Source: Burkholderiales bacterium (lineage in GTDB: Bacteria > Pseudomonadota > Gammaproteobacteria > Burkholderiales > Burkholderiaceae_E). From it: a DNA stretch of 64,000 bases. The stretch is taken from positions 62,001 to 126,000 of the forward strand of contig JAPOKJ010000004.1 of NCBI GenBank assembly GCA_029977705.1, given 5' to 3'. The notes beneath the pieces are model-generated. The model ran no database searches. It was not told the DNA's origin and was given only the letters and a program-made list of their open reading frames with translations. Made by a program: the position numbers and the translations under genes. Positions within the stretch are counted from its first letter, which is position 1. Every line of letters starts with the position of its first letter. Positions 1-9,268 of this stretch are shown in pieces.

Positions 1-1322
1 CCGTCACCCTTGCCTGCCAGGGTGGTGTACGAGCGTCGCCCGAGAAAGGCCTGCTGCAGCACGAACACCGCCAGCGCGAACAGGGTCAGCAGCCAGGCCA
101 GCGATGCGGCCCGGCCCTGGTCGAACTGTGCCCCGACGATGGCAAAGAAGATCTCGGTCGACAGCACGCTGTACTGGCCGCCGACCACGATCGGATTGCC
201 AAAGTCGGCCATGCTCTCGATAAAGCCAACCAGGAAGGCGTTGGCCAGGCCCGGCTTGAGCAGCGGCAGGGACACGCTGCGGAAGGTCCGCCCGCGATCG
301 GCGCCCAGGGTCTGGGCGGCTTCTTCCAGGGTCGGGCTCAGACCCTGGACCACGCCGCGCATGATCATGAAGGCAATCGGCGTGAAGGCGAACATCTGCG
401 CCAGCCACAGGCCCGGCAGGCCGTAGAACCAGCGTCCCGGCGGGATACCGAAGGCCCAGTCCAGGGCCTGATTGACGATGCCGGCACGGCCAAACAGCAG
501 GATCAACCCCAGACCCACCACGAAGGGTGGCGTGATGATCGGCAGCAGGCCCAGCACGCGCAGCAGACGGTCCACCGCACTGCCCCTGCCGCCGCCTCGC
601 TGTGCGGCGCTGCCGCGCTCGCAGAGCAAGGCCATCAGCGTGCCCAGGACCGTGGTGCCCGCCGCGGTCAGCAGGGCCAGGAACAAGGTGTTCCAGGCCA
701 CGCCGCAGCGCGAGGGGCCGACCAGACATTCAAGCCCCCACACCCGGTCAGTGGCCAGACGCGCCGCGAAGGCGGCGCCGGAGAGCTGGCCCTGATCATC
801 CAGGAAGGCCGTCACCAGCATGCGCAGCACCGGCCAGCCGATGAACAGGCCCAGGGCCGCACCGCACAGCAACACCACCGAGGCCACAAACACATCGGAC
901 TTGAACAGGCCCTGACGCGCCAGACCGATGGCCAGCAACACCAGCAGGGACGGAAGCGCCAGGGCAGCACCCCAGCCCAGGGCCGGCTGCGGCAGGATGA
1001 AAGCGGCCAGCCCCAGCACCAGCAGCGCGCAGGCGCCCACCCCGCTCAGCCAGCGACCTTGGGCACGGGACGGCGGCAAAAAGCCACCGGCCAGCGCAAA
1101 CAGCAGGGCCAGCGGTGCGCACCACAACCAGGGACGGGCCGCAATCGCTGCAGAGGCATCCGCGCCCGGATTGGGGGTGATGCTTCGCCCCAGCGCTTCG
1201 GCGGGCACGGCGGCGGCCTGCCAAAGACTGCGGCCCTCGGGGATCGCAAACCAGGGCAGACACAGGACCGCGGTCAGGCCCAGTGCGGCCCAGATCAGGA
1301 TCGCTGCATTGGGTTTGTGCAT
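1..1322 (-). CDS. Iron(III)-type ABC transporter permease (partial)
   Basis: Inner-membrane permease of a binding-protein-dependent importer in the FbpB/ThiP class. The frame opens at ATG 1322 and is still open at the window edge, so the C-terminal end is missing. About 440 codons are visible. After an N-terminal block of several hydrophobic helices (roughly residues 1-130) comes the permease core, including the cytoplasmic-loop segment EEAAQTLGADRGRTFRSVSL, which matches the EAA loop that docks on the ATPase. The start lies 7 bp after the stop of the receptor gene, so the two are co-transcribed. No ATPase gene is visible and it may lie beyond the edge. The substrate could be ferric iron, 2-aminoethylphosphonate or a polyamine; the sequence does not decide. 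Confidence 0.85.
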   Translation of the reverse strand, partial: MHKPNAAILIWAALGLTAVLCLPWFAIPEGRSLWQAAAVPAEALGRSITPNPGADASAAIAARPWLWCAPLALLFALAGGFLPPSRAQGRWLSGVGACALLVLGLAAFILPQPALGWGAALALPSLLVLLAIGLARQGLFKSDVFVASVVLLCGAALGLFIGWPVLRMLVTAFLDDQGQLSGAAFAARLATDRVWGLECLVGPSRCGVAWNTLFLALLTAAGTTVLGTLMALLCERGSAAQRGGGRGSAVDRLLRVLGLLPIITPPFVVGLGLILLFGRAGIVNQALDWAFGIPPGRWFYGLPGLWLAQMFAFTPIAFMIMRGVVQGLSPTLEEAAQTLGADRGRTFRSVSLPLLKPGLANAFLVGFIESMADFGNPIVVGGQYSVLSTEIFFAIVGAQFDQGRAASLAWLLTLFALAVFVLQQAFLGRRSYTTLAGKGD

Positions 1323-1328
1323 GGACGG

Positions 1329-2387
1329 TCAGCGCGGCAGGCTGCCGACCTCTTTTTCCCAGCGCTCGATCAGGCGCTTGCGCTCGGCGCTGCGGCCGTA
1401 ACGCGCATAGTCGTAGGCGATGAAGCGGATGGTCTTGAAGTCTGGCACGCGCGGATCGACCTGGGCAGAACGGTTCGAGGGCAGCTGGAACTGGCGCGTC
1501 GCCGCAGCGATCTGTTGCGCAGGTGCGGTCAGCGCCCACTCGTAGAAGCGCTTGGCAGCCTCGGGGTTGCGCGCCCCCTTGATGATCGACATCGATCCGA
1601 TCTCGGCACCGGTGCCCTCGGCGGGGGTAATGGTGCGCACTGGAAAGCCCTGCATCGCCTCGCCCGGCCCGTCGTGCACGAAACTGATCGAGACGGCGGT
1701 TTCACCGCGCGCGACGTTCTTGATCGGCCCGGTGCCCGAGCGCGGGTATTGGCTGATGTTGGCATGCAAGGCCTTCATGTAGGCGAAGGCCTTGTCCTCA
1801 CCCATCAACTGGACGAGGGTCGCAATCATCGTGTAGGCGGTGCCGCTGGAGGCCGGGTTGGCCACCTGGATCTCCCCCTTGTACTGCGGCTTGAGCAGGT
1901 CGGCCCAGCTTTTCGGGACCTCGAGCTTCTTGCGGGCGATCAGCTCGGTGTTGTAGCCAAAGCCCAGCGGCCCGGAGTAGATGCCCACCGTCCTGTAGCC
2001 GGACTGTCGCGCCTGCTGCTGGGCCCAGTCGTGCAGTTGCGGCAGGCTCGGTGACTGCCAGGCCACGGTCAGGTCGAGTTCGGCAGCCTGCAGGTGCGGA
2101 TCCCCGGTGCCGCCAAACCAGAGATCGGTCTTGGGGTTGGCCTTCTCGGCCATCAACTGGGCCAGCGCCTCGCCGGAGCCCTTCTGCACCAGGTTCACCT
2201 TGATGCCGGTGGTCCTGGCGAACACCGTCTGGACCATGCTGCACCACTCGGCCTGCACACTGCAGATGATGTTGAGGCTTTGCTGGGCCTGCGCGAGGGG
2301 CGCGAACCCGAGCACGCCAAGGACCAGCAAAAGTCCGGCATTCAACAGCGCTCGCCGCCGCGCAGGAAGGAAAAGCGCAGGCATCAT
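1329..2387 (-). CDS. ABC transporter periplasmic substrate-binding protein, iron(III)/phosphonate type
   Basis: Secreted receptor of 352 aa for the permease encoded just downstream. An arginine-rich n-region, a hydrophobic stretch and an AQA-type cleavage site near residue 35 form a signal peptide. The mature protein starts with a beta strand and carries the TDLWFGGTGDPH segment typical of the FbpA/AfuA/PhnS cluster of type-II binding proteins. It follows the amidase stop by 29 bp on the same strand, so ABC uptake genes appear to be appended to the amidase/TRAP run. The ligand is not readable from the sequence; family members bind ferric iron, aminoethylphosphonate or polyamines. Confidence 0.8.
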   Translation of the reverse strand: MMPALFLPARRRALLNAGLLLVLGVLGFAPLAQAQQSLNIICSVQAEWCSMVQTVFARTTGIKVNLVQKGSGEALAQLMAEKANPKTDLWFGGTGDPHLQAAELDLTVAWQSPSLPQLHDWAQQQARQSGYRTVGIYSGPLGFGYNTELIARKKLEVPKSWADLLKPQYKGEIQVANPASSGTAYTMIATLVQLMGEDKAFAYMKALHANISQYPRSGTGPIKNVARGETAVSISFVHDGPGEAMQGFPVRTITPAEGTGAEIGSMSIIKGARNPEAAKRFYEWALTAPAQQIAAATRQFQLPSNRSAQVDPRVPDFKTIRFIAYDYARYGRSAERKRLIERWEKEVGSLPR

Positions 2388-2416
2388 CGACCGAGGCCCC
2401 CTTGCTGAAGACGGCC

Positions 2417-3760
2417 TCAGGCCAGCACTGCCTCGACGGCCAGGGCCACCGAGGCCAGGCGGGCATCGTCCCCGCGCAGCGAGGACAGCATCAGGCCCAC
2501 CGGCAATTCGCCGGGCTGGTGACAGGGCAGGCTGAAGGAGCAGCCATCGAGAAAATTGATCGGGAAGGTGTTGCGCAACAACAGGGCATTGGCCTTGAAG
2601 AAGGCCTCGTCCGAGGCCACCAGGGGCGCGGTTTCAGGGGCCACGATCGGCACGGTGGGACAGATCACGGCATCGAAACCTTCCAGACGCGCCTCGGTAC
2701 GCGCGATCCAGTCGCGGCGCCGGTCGAGCAGGCGGATGTACTGCTGCGCGGTGATCGGCGCCCCCAGGGCGACCCGCATCGCTACACGAGGATCGTAGGC
2801 CTTGGCATTGCGGGCCATGCGTTCGACGTGCACCGCATGGGCCTCGATCGGCGACAGTCCGCCGGGCGCATTGATCTGGGCGATCTCCTTGAGTTCGGCC
2901 AGGGGGATGTCGATGATGCGCGCGCCGGCCGCTGACAAGGTCTTGAGGCTGCGATCGAAGGCACGGGCCACGGTCTGGTCCAGGTCATCGAGCATCAGGC
3001 TCATCGGCAGGGCCAGGCGCAGGCCTGAGACCGGACGCCGCCGCACCTTGAGGGGCTGGCCGGACAGGGCCGCATCGACGATCACGCAGTCCTCGACACT
3101 GCGCGTCATGGCGCAGACGGTATCCAGGCTGCGCGCCAGTTCGAAGGCACCCTCGAGCGGCACGCGCGACTGCGTGCATTTGAAACCCACGATGCCATTG
3201 AGCGCCGCCGGGATGCGGATCGACCCCCCGGTGTCCGAGCCCAGGCCGGCCACCGCCAGGCCCAGCGCCACAGAAACCGCAGCCCCGGAGGAAGAACCTC
3301 CGGGCACCCGCGCCACCTGGGCATCGGCCGCATTGTTCGGCGTGCCGTAATGGGGATTGATGCCGACGCCCGAAAAGGCGAACTCGGTCATGTTGGTCTT
3401 GCCGATGATCGCCGCGCCAGCCGCACGCAATCGGCTCACGGCGGGCGCATCATGGGCGGCTGCAGGCTCGCCCTCGCAGACCCGCGAACCCGCCAGCGTG
3501 GTCTCTCCGGCAACGTCGTACAAATCCTTGATGCTCAGCGGCAGGCCGGCCAGGGGATTGAGTTCGACACCGGCGGCACGGGCCGCATCGGCATGTCGCG
3601 CCGCCGCCAGGGCTGCATCGGGATACAGACGCGTGAAGACATGACGGGCCGATGCCACCTCGGCACCCGCCAGGGCCTGCTGGGTGAGTGCTTCGCAACG
3701 GGTCTCGCCCTTGGCCAGGCGGGTGTTGAGTTGGGAAATCGTCTCGGTGATCGAAGGCAT
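2417..3760 (-). CDS. Amidase (amidase-signature family)
   Basis: Cytoplasmic hydrolase of about 447 aa that cleaves a carboxamide to acid and ammonia through a Ser-cisSer-Lys triad. Visible catalytic residues, numbered from the chosen start, are Lys78 in LSIKDLYD, Ser156 in PGGSSSG and the nucleophile Ser180 in SDTGGSIRIPA. I chose ATG 3760 because an AAAAAGG stretch lies 9 nt before it; an in-frame ATG at 3781 would add seven residues and has no ribosome-binding site. There is no GatB or GatC nearby, so this is a free catabolic amidase and not the tRNA amidotransferase subunit. It sits between a DUF2848 gene and ABC import genes, which suggests that it acts on an imported amide. Confidence 0.88.
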   Translation of the reverse strand: MPSITETISQLNTRLAKGETRCEALTQQALAGAEVASARHVFTRLYPDAALAAARHADAARAAGVELNPLAGLPLSIKDLYDVAGETTLAGSRVCEGEPAAAHDAPAVSRLRAAGAAIIGKTNMTEFAFSGVGINPHYGTPNNAADAQVARVPGGSSSGAAVSVALGLAVAGLGSDTGGSIRIPAALNGIVGFKCTQSRVPLEGAFELARSLDTVCAMTRSVEDCVIVDAALSGQPLKVRRRPVSGLRLALPMSLMLDDLDQTVARAFDRSLKTLSAAGARIIDIPLAELKEIAQINAPGGLSPIEAHAVHVERMARNAKAYDPRVAMRVALGAPITAQQYIRLLDRRRDWIARTEARLEGFDAVICPTVPIVAPETAPLVASDEAFFKANALLLRNTFPINFLDGCSFSLPCHQPGELPVGLMLSSLRGDDARLASVALAVEAVLA

Positions 3761-3837
3761 GTTGCTGGGCCTTTTTGACATGGACGTTCAGTCGTGACTT
3801 GAGGGCACGAGGCCTGGTCCGGACTCTGGAGTATGCC

Positions 3838-4554
3838 TCAGGCGACGATCGGCAGCACCACGCTGTTGTAGCGATGGACGATGCTGCGCAGGCGGCGCGG
3901 ATCGTGCAGGTGCAGTTCCGTGCGGATTGCCGAACGGATACCCTCGCCGCGCTCATTCTTGATCGCCCCCAGGGTGCCGCAGGAAATGAAACAGCCTTGG
4001 GCGTCGGGCTCGGAGAAGAAGCCATCGCGAAGACTCTCCAGCGGCCGAATCGAGGCCAAGGTACCACGCTGATAGTCGATCCAGCGACCGTCCTCGTAGA
4101 TGCGCGAGTACAGCATGATCTCGTCCTGGTAGGGCTGCACATCGCGCCAGCGCCAGGCCGTATTGCCGATCGGTTTGGGACACATCTGCTTGGAGACGGC
4201 CACGGAATAGGTTTCGACCCGGCGGTCGGTGTGATCCGAGCCCACCGTGAGCCACCACTCGCCATCGGCCATGAACAATACCGGCTCCACCTCCCCGGAA
4301 CTGTCGCCCCCGAGCACCTCGATCTGGCTGGCCTGTGTCAGCAAGGTGGCGCTGGCCCGGTAGTACAGCGGAACCGTCGATGGCGCCGGCACGCCAAGGG
4401 CCTGCAATTCATGGATGTGGTGCTCGATGGCGGCCAGGTCACGGCCTGTCCAGCCGGCGATCACGAGCAGGTAGGGCTGGACCGACAGCACGCGGCTGGT
4501 GGTCGTGCCATCGTCCTGCAAGGATTCACAGGAAAAATAGAGCGGAGAATTCAT
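3838..4554 (-). CDS. DUF2848 family protein
   Basis: Protein of about 238 aa recognised as DUF2848. It has a strongly conserved core with VGSDHTDRRVE followed by VSKQMCPKPIGNTAW. The charged residues in this core resemble the metal and substrate site of fumarylacetoacetate-hydrolase-fold enzymes, so a hydratase or hydrolase role on a keto acid is an inference. ATG 4554 is taken because it begins nine bases after the DctM stop codon; a frame-compatible ATG at 4587 would lie inside dctM. The spacing makes it part of the TRAP operon, and family members are often seen beside amidases and transporters. Function unknown. Confidence 0.75.
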   Translation of the reverse strand: MNSPLYFSCESLQDDGTTTSRVLSVQPYLLVIAGWTGRDLAAIEHHIHELQALGVPAPSTVPLYYRASATLLTQASQIEVLGGDSSGEVEPVLFMADGEWWLTVGSDHTDRRVETYSVAVSKQMCPKPIGNTAWRWRDVQPYQDEIMLYSRIYEDGRWIDYQRGTLASIRPLESLRDGFFSEPDAQGCFISCGTLGAIKNERGEGIRSAIRTELHLHDPRRLRSIVHRYNSVVLPIVA

Positions 4555-4562
4555 GGTGTCAC

Positions 4563-5960
4563 TCACATCATTCGGGCGGGCAGCCAAAGCGCAATGGCCG
4601 GGAACATCATCAACACCAGGATTGCCAGCATGTACACGAGCATGAAGGGCAAGACCCCGGAAAACACATCGGTGATCGGACCGGGCTGGCGGCGCATGCC
4701 CTGCAGCACATACAGCACCGTGCCATCAGGCGGACTGATCATGGCGATCTCGACCAGCATGGTGATGACGACCCCGAACCAGATCGGGTCATAGCCCAAG
4801 GCCTTGACCACCGGAAACAGCAGCGGGATGGTGGTGATCACCATCGACATGCCTTCCATGAAGGTGCCCAGCGCCAGGTAAAAGCCGATGATCACCAGCA
4901 TGATGGCCCATCCCGGCAGCGGCAGGCCGGTCAGGAACTTGGCCAGCATCTGCGGAATGCCCAGCGAGGACAGGATGTAGTTCAGGAAAAAGGCGCCAAA
5001 CAGGATCAGCGCGATCATCGAGGTGGTGCGTGCCGTGCTGCGCATCGACTCGACCATCATGGTCCAGTTCAGCTTGCGGTCGATCAGCGACAGCACGATC
5101 GCACCAGCCACTCCCAGCGCCGCGGACTCGGTGGGTGTGGCCCAGCCGGCATAGATCGTCCCGAGGACCAGGCCGATCAGGAAGGCGGTGGGCAACAGGT
5201 CCGACAGGCTGGCCAGGCGATGGGCCCAGGTGACCCTGGCCGTGCCGGCCGGCTCGCGCAACTTGAGCCTGAAGCTGTACCAGAAGATGGTGGCCATGAA
5301 CAGAAGCACCACCAGGATGCTCGGGCCGATCGCAGCCAGATACAGGGCCCCGACCGAGGTCTCGGTGATCAGCCCATAGATGATGAAGGTGATGCCGGGC
5401 GGGATCAGGTTGCCCAGGGCGCCGCCCGCAGCGAGCGAGCCCAGCACCAGCCGGGGCGGATAGTGGCTCTTCTCGAAATACGGCAGGGCCACCGAGCCCA
5501 TGGTCGCGGCGGTGGCCACGCTCGAGCCGGCGACGGCCGAGAACACCCCGCAGGCGACGATGTTGGTGTGCAGCAGGCCGCCCGGCAGGCGGCCCATCCA
5601 GACATTGAGGGCCCGGTACAGGCGCTCGGACAGACCGGCGCGCAGCATGATCTCGCCCATCAGCAGAAAGAGCGGCACCGAGACCAGCACAAAGTTGGTC
5701 GATGGCGCCCAGATCATCTCGCCGATGAAGTTCCAGAACGGTCGGTCCGACAGGCCGAAGCCGGCCAGCAGGGCCAGCAGCCCGAGTGCCGCACCGACAT
5801 AAATACCGCCGGCAAAGAAGGCCACGAAGGCCGCCAGCACAGCGGTCAGCGCCCACCAGGGCACGCTGGCCTGAGCTGCCGCCGCTGCACCGCCACCGCC
5901 AAACAAGGAGGTGGCAGCAATGACAAGCCCCATCACGACGATGAACAGGACCGCAATCAC
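4563..5960 (-). CDS. TRAP transporter large permease (DctM type)
   Basis: Large membrane subunit of a tripartite ATP-independent periplasmic transporter, 465 aa with about twelve to thirteen hydrophobic helices. It carries out sodium- or proton-driven uptake of the ligand delivered by the periplasmic receptor. Family motifs are visible, such as PLFLLMGEIMLRAGLSERLY and AAGGALGNLIPPGITFIIYG. Its start overlaps the stop of the small permease by 4 nt (ATGA), a sign of translational coupling. Length is somewhat above the usual 425-430 aa because of an N-terminal helix plus an alanine/glycine-rich loop before the core. Confidence 0.92.
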   Translation of the reverse strand: MIAVLFIVVMGLVIAATSLFGGGGAAAAAQASVPWWALTAVLAAFVAFFAGGIYVGAALGLLALLAGFGLSDRPFWNFIGEMIWAPSTNFVLVSVPLFLLMGEIMLRAGLSERLYRALNVWMGRLPGGLLHTNIVACGVFSAVAGSSVATAATMGSVALPYFEKSHYPPRLVLGSLAAGGALGNLIPPGITFIIYGLITETSVGALYLAAIGPSILVVLLFMATIFWYSFRLKLREPAGTARVTWAHRLASLSDLLPTAFLIGLVLGTIYAGWATPTESAALGVAGAIVLSLIDRKLNWTMMVESMRSTARTTSMIALILFGAFFLNYILSSLGIPQMLAKFLTGLPLPGWAIMLVIIGFYLALGTFMEGMSMVITTIPLLFPVVKALGYDPIWFGVVITMLVEIAMISPPDGTVLYVLQGMRRQPGPITDVFSGVLPFMLVYMLAILVLMMFPAIALWLPARMM

Positions 5961-6565
5961 GGACGCATCCCCCCGGGCCCGGCATCGCCCTGACCGGGGT
6001 GGGCCTGTGCCACCGCCTCGAGAGTTTCGGCCGCTTCGTCCTCATAGGTGCGGGCCATCAACGCCCGGTCCACCGCATCGGCCTTGCCGCGCGCCAGTTG
6101 CGCAAGGCAGCGGCACAGCAAGGCCAGGACCGCGAGCAGCAGCAGGGCCAGCCCCGCCGCCCAAAGGCCCTGCGGTATCACCAGTGGGGTGCGCAGCGCC
6201 GACAGGTCGGTGGCACCGAGCTGGGCCGAGTCGCGGCTCAGCGACCAGGCCCCGTACACAAAGAAGGCGCCGACCACGCCCAGGGCCAGCAGGGACGCCA
6301 GGTGCAGCCAGACCCGCAGGCGCAGGGGCAGCTTTTGCACCAGTACATCGATGCGCACATGGCCCCGCTCAAACAAGGTGCCAGCCATGCCCCAGGTCAT
6401 GCCGATCGCCATCAGGTAGCCGGTCAGCTCGGTGGTCGCCTCGCTGGAAAAGCCCAGCAGGCGGCGCGCCGTGATGTCAAAGCAGATCAGCACGGTGATC
6501 AGCAGGTAGCACCCGCCCGCCACCGTCATCGCGCGCGCCGACAGCGCCTCGAGCAGGCGCATCAT
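5957..6565 (-). CDS. TRAP transporter small permease (DctQ type)
   Basis: Small membrane subunit of the same TRAP system, 202 aa. Four hydrophobic segments are visible, with the family feature GMAGTLFERGHVRIDVL between helices 2 and 3. It forms the membrane complex with DctM. The C-terminal tail after the last helix (about residues 160-202) is long and charged. Only one base separates its start from the stop of the receptor gene, so receptor, small and large subunits form one transcript in the order P-Q-M. Confidence 0.9.
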   Translation of the reverse strand: MMRLLEALSARAMTVAGGCYLLITVLICFDITARRLLGFSSEATTELTGYLMAIGMTWGMAGTLFERGHVRIDVLVQKLPLRLRVWLHLASLLALGVVGAFFVYGAWSLSRDSAQLGATDLSALRTPLVIPQGLWAAGLALLLLAVLALLCRCLAQLARGKADAVDRALMARTYEDEAAETLEAVAQAHPGQGDAGPGGMRP

Positions 6566-6566
6566 C

Positions 6567-7649
6567 TTATTTGGCCACGTACTTGATGCCGGTGATCGGT
6601 GCGATCACCTCGTTGTACACCGAAGCGCAGCGATCGCCGCAACGCTTGATCCAGCCAGGCAGCACGTCTTCGGTAAGCTCGGTCTTGATCACGGCCGCGA
6701 TATTGGCCTCGGGCTTGACCTCGACCATCGGCCGCTTGACCAGGGTGTGCAGCTTGCACTCGGCCGCGCGTCCGACGTTGCAGGCAATGCCATCCGCGGT
6801 CGCATCAAAGCCCAGCTTCCACTGGGCTTCCTGCATGGCCGCAAAGGTCTTCTCGAACTCGGCCCGCACGGGTGCCTCGAGCCGGTTCCACCAGCCCAGG
6901 TTCACGTAGTAGCCGGAGGTGGACCAGGACAGGGCCAGGGTGTACAGGTGGGTCGATACCTCGGGCCACTTCACCCCATTGCCCGAACCGGCACCCGTGA
7001 CGCCGCAGTCGACCGTGCCGCGCTCAAGCGCGGTATAGACCTCGCCGAAGGCCAGCGAGACGGGCTGGCCACCCAGTGCCTTGATCAGGTCGGAGGTGGA
7101 CGGACCATTGGTACGCACCTTCAGGCCCTTGATGTCCGACAGCTTGGTGATCGGCTTCTTGCAGAACAGCATCTGGCCCGAGAACGGATAGGTGGCCACC
7201 AGCTTGATGCCCAGCTTCTCGAGTTCCTTGTTGGCCACCGGCATCATGGCATCGGCCACCTTGCGGGCCTGCCTGATGTCCGCATTCATGCCGGCCAGGT
7301 CGATGCCATCGAGCATCGGCACATCTCCGGAGACCGTCGTCAGGGGGCCGGCGGCAATGTCCACCTGCCCGGAGCGCACCAGGCGCAGCACCTCGGGACC
7401 GTTGACATTGCGCTCAGGCCAGGAGGCCAGGGTCACCTGCACACGGCCGTTGGTGGCCTTGGCGATGCCATCGCGCAGCAAGGGCTGATCGACCAGGGTG
7501 TACTGCGGCAGGTTGGGAGCCACCTGGGTGATGGCCTGGACGGCAATCTTGGCCTGTGCACTGACCGGCGACGGCGCCCAGGCCACGGCGGCCACAGCCA
7601 GCAGGCCGGTGATCACGGAAGTCTTGAAAGGAATCGACGGGAATGACAT
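6567..7649 (-). CDS. TRAP transporter periplasmic receptor (DctP type)
   Basis: Secreted solute receptor, 360 aa with a signal peptide ending near AQA at about residue 33. The start at 7649 has a good GAGGAG ribosome-binding site 7 nt upstream; the longer in-frame ATG at 7676 lacks one. The segment LKVRTNGPSTSDLIKALGGQ contains the conserved arginine that in DctP proteins pairs with the ligand carboxylate, so the cargo is probably a carboxylic acid. Four cysteines near the C-terminal half (CNVGRAAEC and CGDRC) are unusual for this family and could form disulfides in the periplasm. Confidence 0.9.
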   Translation of the reverse strand: MSFPSIPFKTSVITGLLAVAAVAWAPSPVSAQAKIAVQAITQVAPNLPQYTLVDQPLLRDGIAKATNGRVQVTLASWPERNVNGPEVLRLVRSGQVDIAAGPLTTVSGDVPMLDGIDLAGMNADIRQARKVADAMMPVANKELEKLGIKLVATYPFSGQMLFCKKPITKLSDIKGLKVRTNGPSTSDLIKALGGQPVSLAFGEVYTALERGTVDCGVTGAGSGNGVKWPEVSTHLYTLALSWSTSGYYVNLGWWNRLEAPVRAEFEKTFAAMQEAQWKLGFDATADGIACNVGRAAECKLHTLVKRPMVEVKPEANIAAVIKTELTEDVLPGWIKRCGDRCASVYNEVIAPITGIKYVAK

Positions 7650-7700
7650 GAAAACTCCTCGGAAAAGTCGTTGCACTCGGGAAGCAGGGGACGCCGGACC

Positions 7701-8489
7701 TCAGAAGCTGGCCAGACGGTGATTGAGCAGATCGGTGATCAGCATGGCGCCAGGCGCATGGGTGATGCACAAGGGCGGCTTGACCGCCATGGCCACCGAC
7801 TGGGGGGTGACGCCACAGGCCCAGAATACAGGCAGTTCGTCCTCACGGACCTCGACCGGGTCACCGAAATCCGGGCGTGCGAGGTCCTGGATGCCGATCA
7901 GATGCGGCAGGCCGATATGCACGGGGGCTCCGTGCACCTGGGGAAAACGCGAGGTCACCTGCACCGCGCGCACCACGTCGGCCGGACGCATCGGTCGCAT
8001 CGACACGACCAGCGGGCCATGGAAAACACCGGCCGCCTCGGTCGCGATGGAGGTCCGGTACATCGCCACATTGCGGCCGGTCTCGACATGGCGCAGCGGC
8101 ACGCCGGCCTCGAGCAAGGCCTGCTCGAAGGAAAAGGAACAGCCGATCACGAAGCTGACCAGATCCTCACGCCACAGCGCGGCGATATCGGTGGGCTCAT
8201 CGACCATCACCCCGTCACGCCAGACGCGGTAGCGCGGCAGGTCGTGGCGAATGTCGACATCCTCCCCCAGCGCAGGCAGGAAGGGATTGCCAGGCTCGGA
8301 GACGGCCAGCACCGGACAGGGCTTGGGATTGCGCTGACAGAAGAGCAGAAAGTCATCGGCCAGCGCCTTGGGCAGGATCATCAGGTTGCCCTGCACGTGA
8401 CCGGGCGCCATGGCCACCGTGTGGCCGACATGCTCGCCACGACGGATGCGCAGGCGGGCCTCCCGGGAAGGCGACAGCGGTGGATTCAT
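7701..8489 (-). CDS. DUF1445/UPF0317 putative hydro-lyase
   Basis: Protein of 262 aa of the DUF1445 (UPF0317) family, annotated elsewhere as putative hydro-lyase and related to one domain of the animal D-glutamate cyclase. Recognisable segments are [12 protein letters not shown] near the N-terminus, [19 protein letters not shown] in the middle and [12 protein letters not shown] near the end. The start at 8489 gives the expected family N-terminus; longer reading to 8678 has no family similarity. It is the first gene of the TRAP operon, so it probably acts on the imported acid. Substrate not readable. Confidence 0.82.
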   Translation of the reverse strand: MNPPLSPSREARLRIRRGEHVGHTVAMAPGHVQGNLMILPKALADDFLLFCQRNPKPCPVLAVSEPGNPFLPALGEDVDIRHDLPRYRVWRDGVMVDEPTDIAALWREDLVSFVIGCSFSFEQALLEAGVPLRHVETGRNVAMYRTSIATEAAGVFHGPLVVSMRPMRPADVVRAVQVTSRFPQVHGAPVHIGLPHLIGIQDLARPDFGDPVEVREDELPVFWACGVTPQSVAMAVKPPLCITHAPGAMLITDLLNHRLASF

Positions 8490-8659
8490 CAATGGGTCCC
8501 GTTTTGCATGAACCTGAGCATTATGCAGCCAGTGCGGGCGGGCGGGCATGCAGCCGGCCCCGGGCGGGACGGGGCTTTCAGAAAGCGAACGGCGGGCCGA
8601 TTCGTCCGGCAGATGCGGGTAGACTGGGCAGTACCCCAAAAATACCGCAGGAGACCCCC
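8490..8659. promoter_or_regulatory. Divergent promoter region between DUF1445/TRAP operon and DUF1080 lipoprotein
   Basis: This 170-bp gap lies between two divergent starts and must hold promoters for both directions. On the plus strand a TAGACT hexamer (8619-8624) could be a -10 element about 36 bp before the ATG, and GCAGGAG precedes the ATG of the lipoprotein gene. No convincing operator palindrome was seen. Confidence 0.4.
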
Positions 8660-9265
8660 ATGACACGGATTCGCACACTGCTCGCCGGCCTGATGTTGGC
8701 CACCCTGTCGCTGCTCGGCTGTGCCAGCCTGCCGGGCTTTGGCTGGGTCACGCTGCTCGACGGCCCCAATGGCATGGAGAACTGGTACGCCATCGGCAAT
8801 GCCAACTGGCGCATGGTCGACGGGGTGCTCACCGCAGACAAGGGCACCGGCTTCCTTGTCACCCGCCAAAGCTATGGCGACTTCCAGATTCGCGCCGAGT
8901 TCTGGGCCGATGATGATGCCAACAGCGGCCTGTTCATCCGCATGCAGGACACCACCACCGTGACGGCGGCCAACTCCTACGAAGTCAACATCTTCGACAA
9001 GCGGCCAGGCCAGGACTACTCCACCGGTGCCATCGTCGATGTCGCCAAGGTGGCGCTGCCGGCGCCGAAGGCCGGTGGCAAATGGAATGTCTACGAGATC
9101 ACCGCCAAGGGAGACCAGCTGACCGTGGTGCTCAATGGTGTCAAGACCTCCGAGGCGCGCAACAGCAAGCATGCCCGCGGCCCCTTCTCGCTGCAGTACT
9201 ACCCGGGCGTCGTCAAGGACAAGGGCGTCATCAAGTTCCGCAAGGTGCAGGTGCGGCCGCTCTGA
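8660..9265 (+). CDS. DUF1080 (3-keto-disaccharide hydrolase-like) lipoprotein
   Basis: Small lipoprotein, 201 aa. The N-terminus [20 protein letters not shown] followed by Cys is a clear lipobox (cleavage before the Cys), so it is exported and acylated. The remainder is a DUF1080/PF06439 beta-sandwich: [20 protein letters not shown], a [20 protein letters not shown] core and a C-terminal FSLQYYPG strand. PF06439 contains laminarinase-like and 3-keto-glycoside hydrolases, but many short lipoprotein members have no assigned activity. The start has GCAGGAG upstream. Its stop is 3 bp from the next start, so it is co-transcribed with a molybdate-type regulator. Confidence 0.8.
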   Translation: MTRIRTLLAGLMLATLSLLGCASLPGFGWVTLLDGPNGMENWYAIGNANWRMVDGVLTADKGTGFLVTRQSYGDFQIRAEFWADDDANSGLFIRMQDTTTVTAANSYEVNIFDKRPGQDYSTGAIVDVAKVALPAPKAGGKWNVYEITAKGDQLTVVLNGVKTSEARNSKHARGPFSLQYYPGVVKDKGVIKFRKVQVRPL

Positions 9266-9268
9266 CTG

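Noticed and set aside
4335-5993. 552-codon open frame on the plus strand opposite dctM
   Set aside because: Low-complexity His/Gln/Arg-rich translation that mirrors the membrane protein on the other strand; no start signal.
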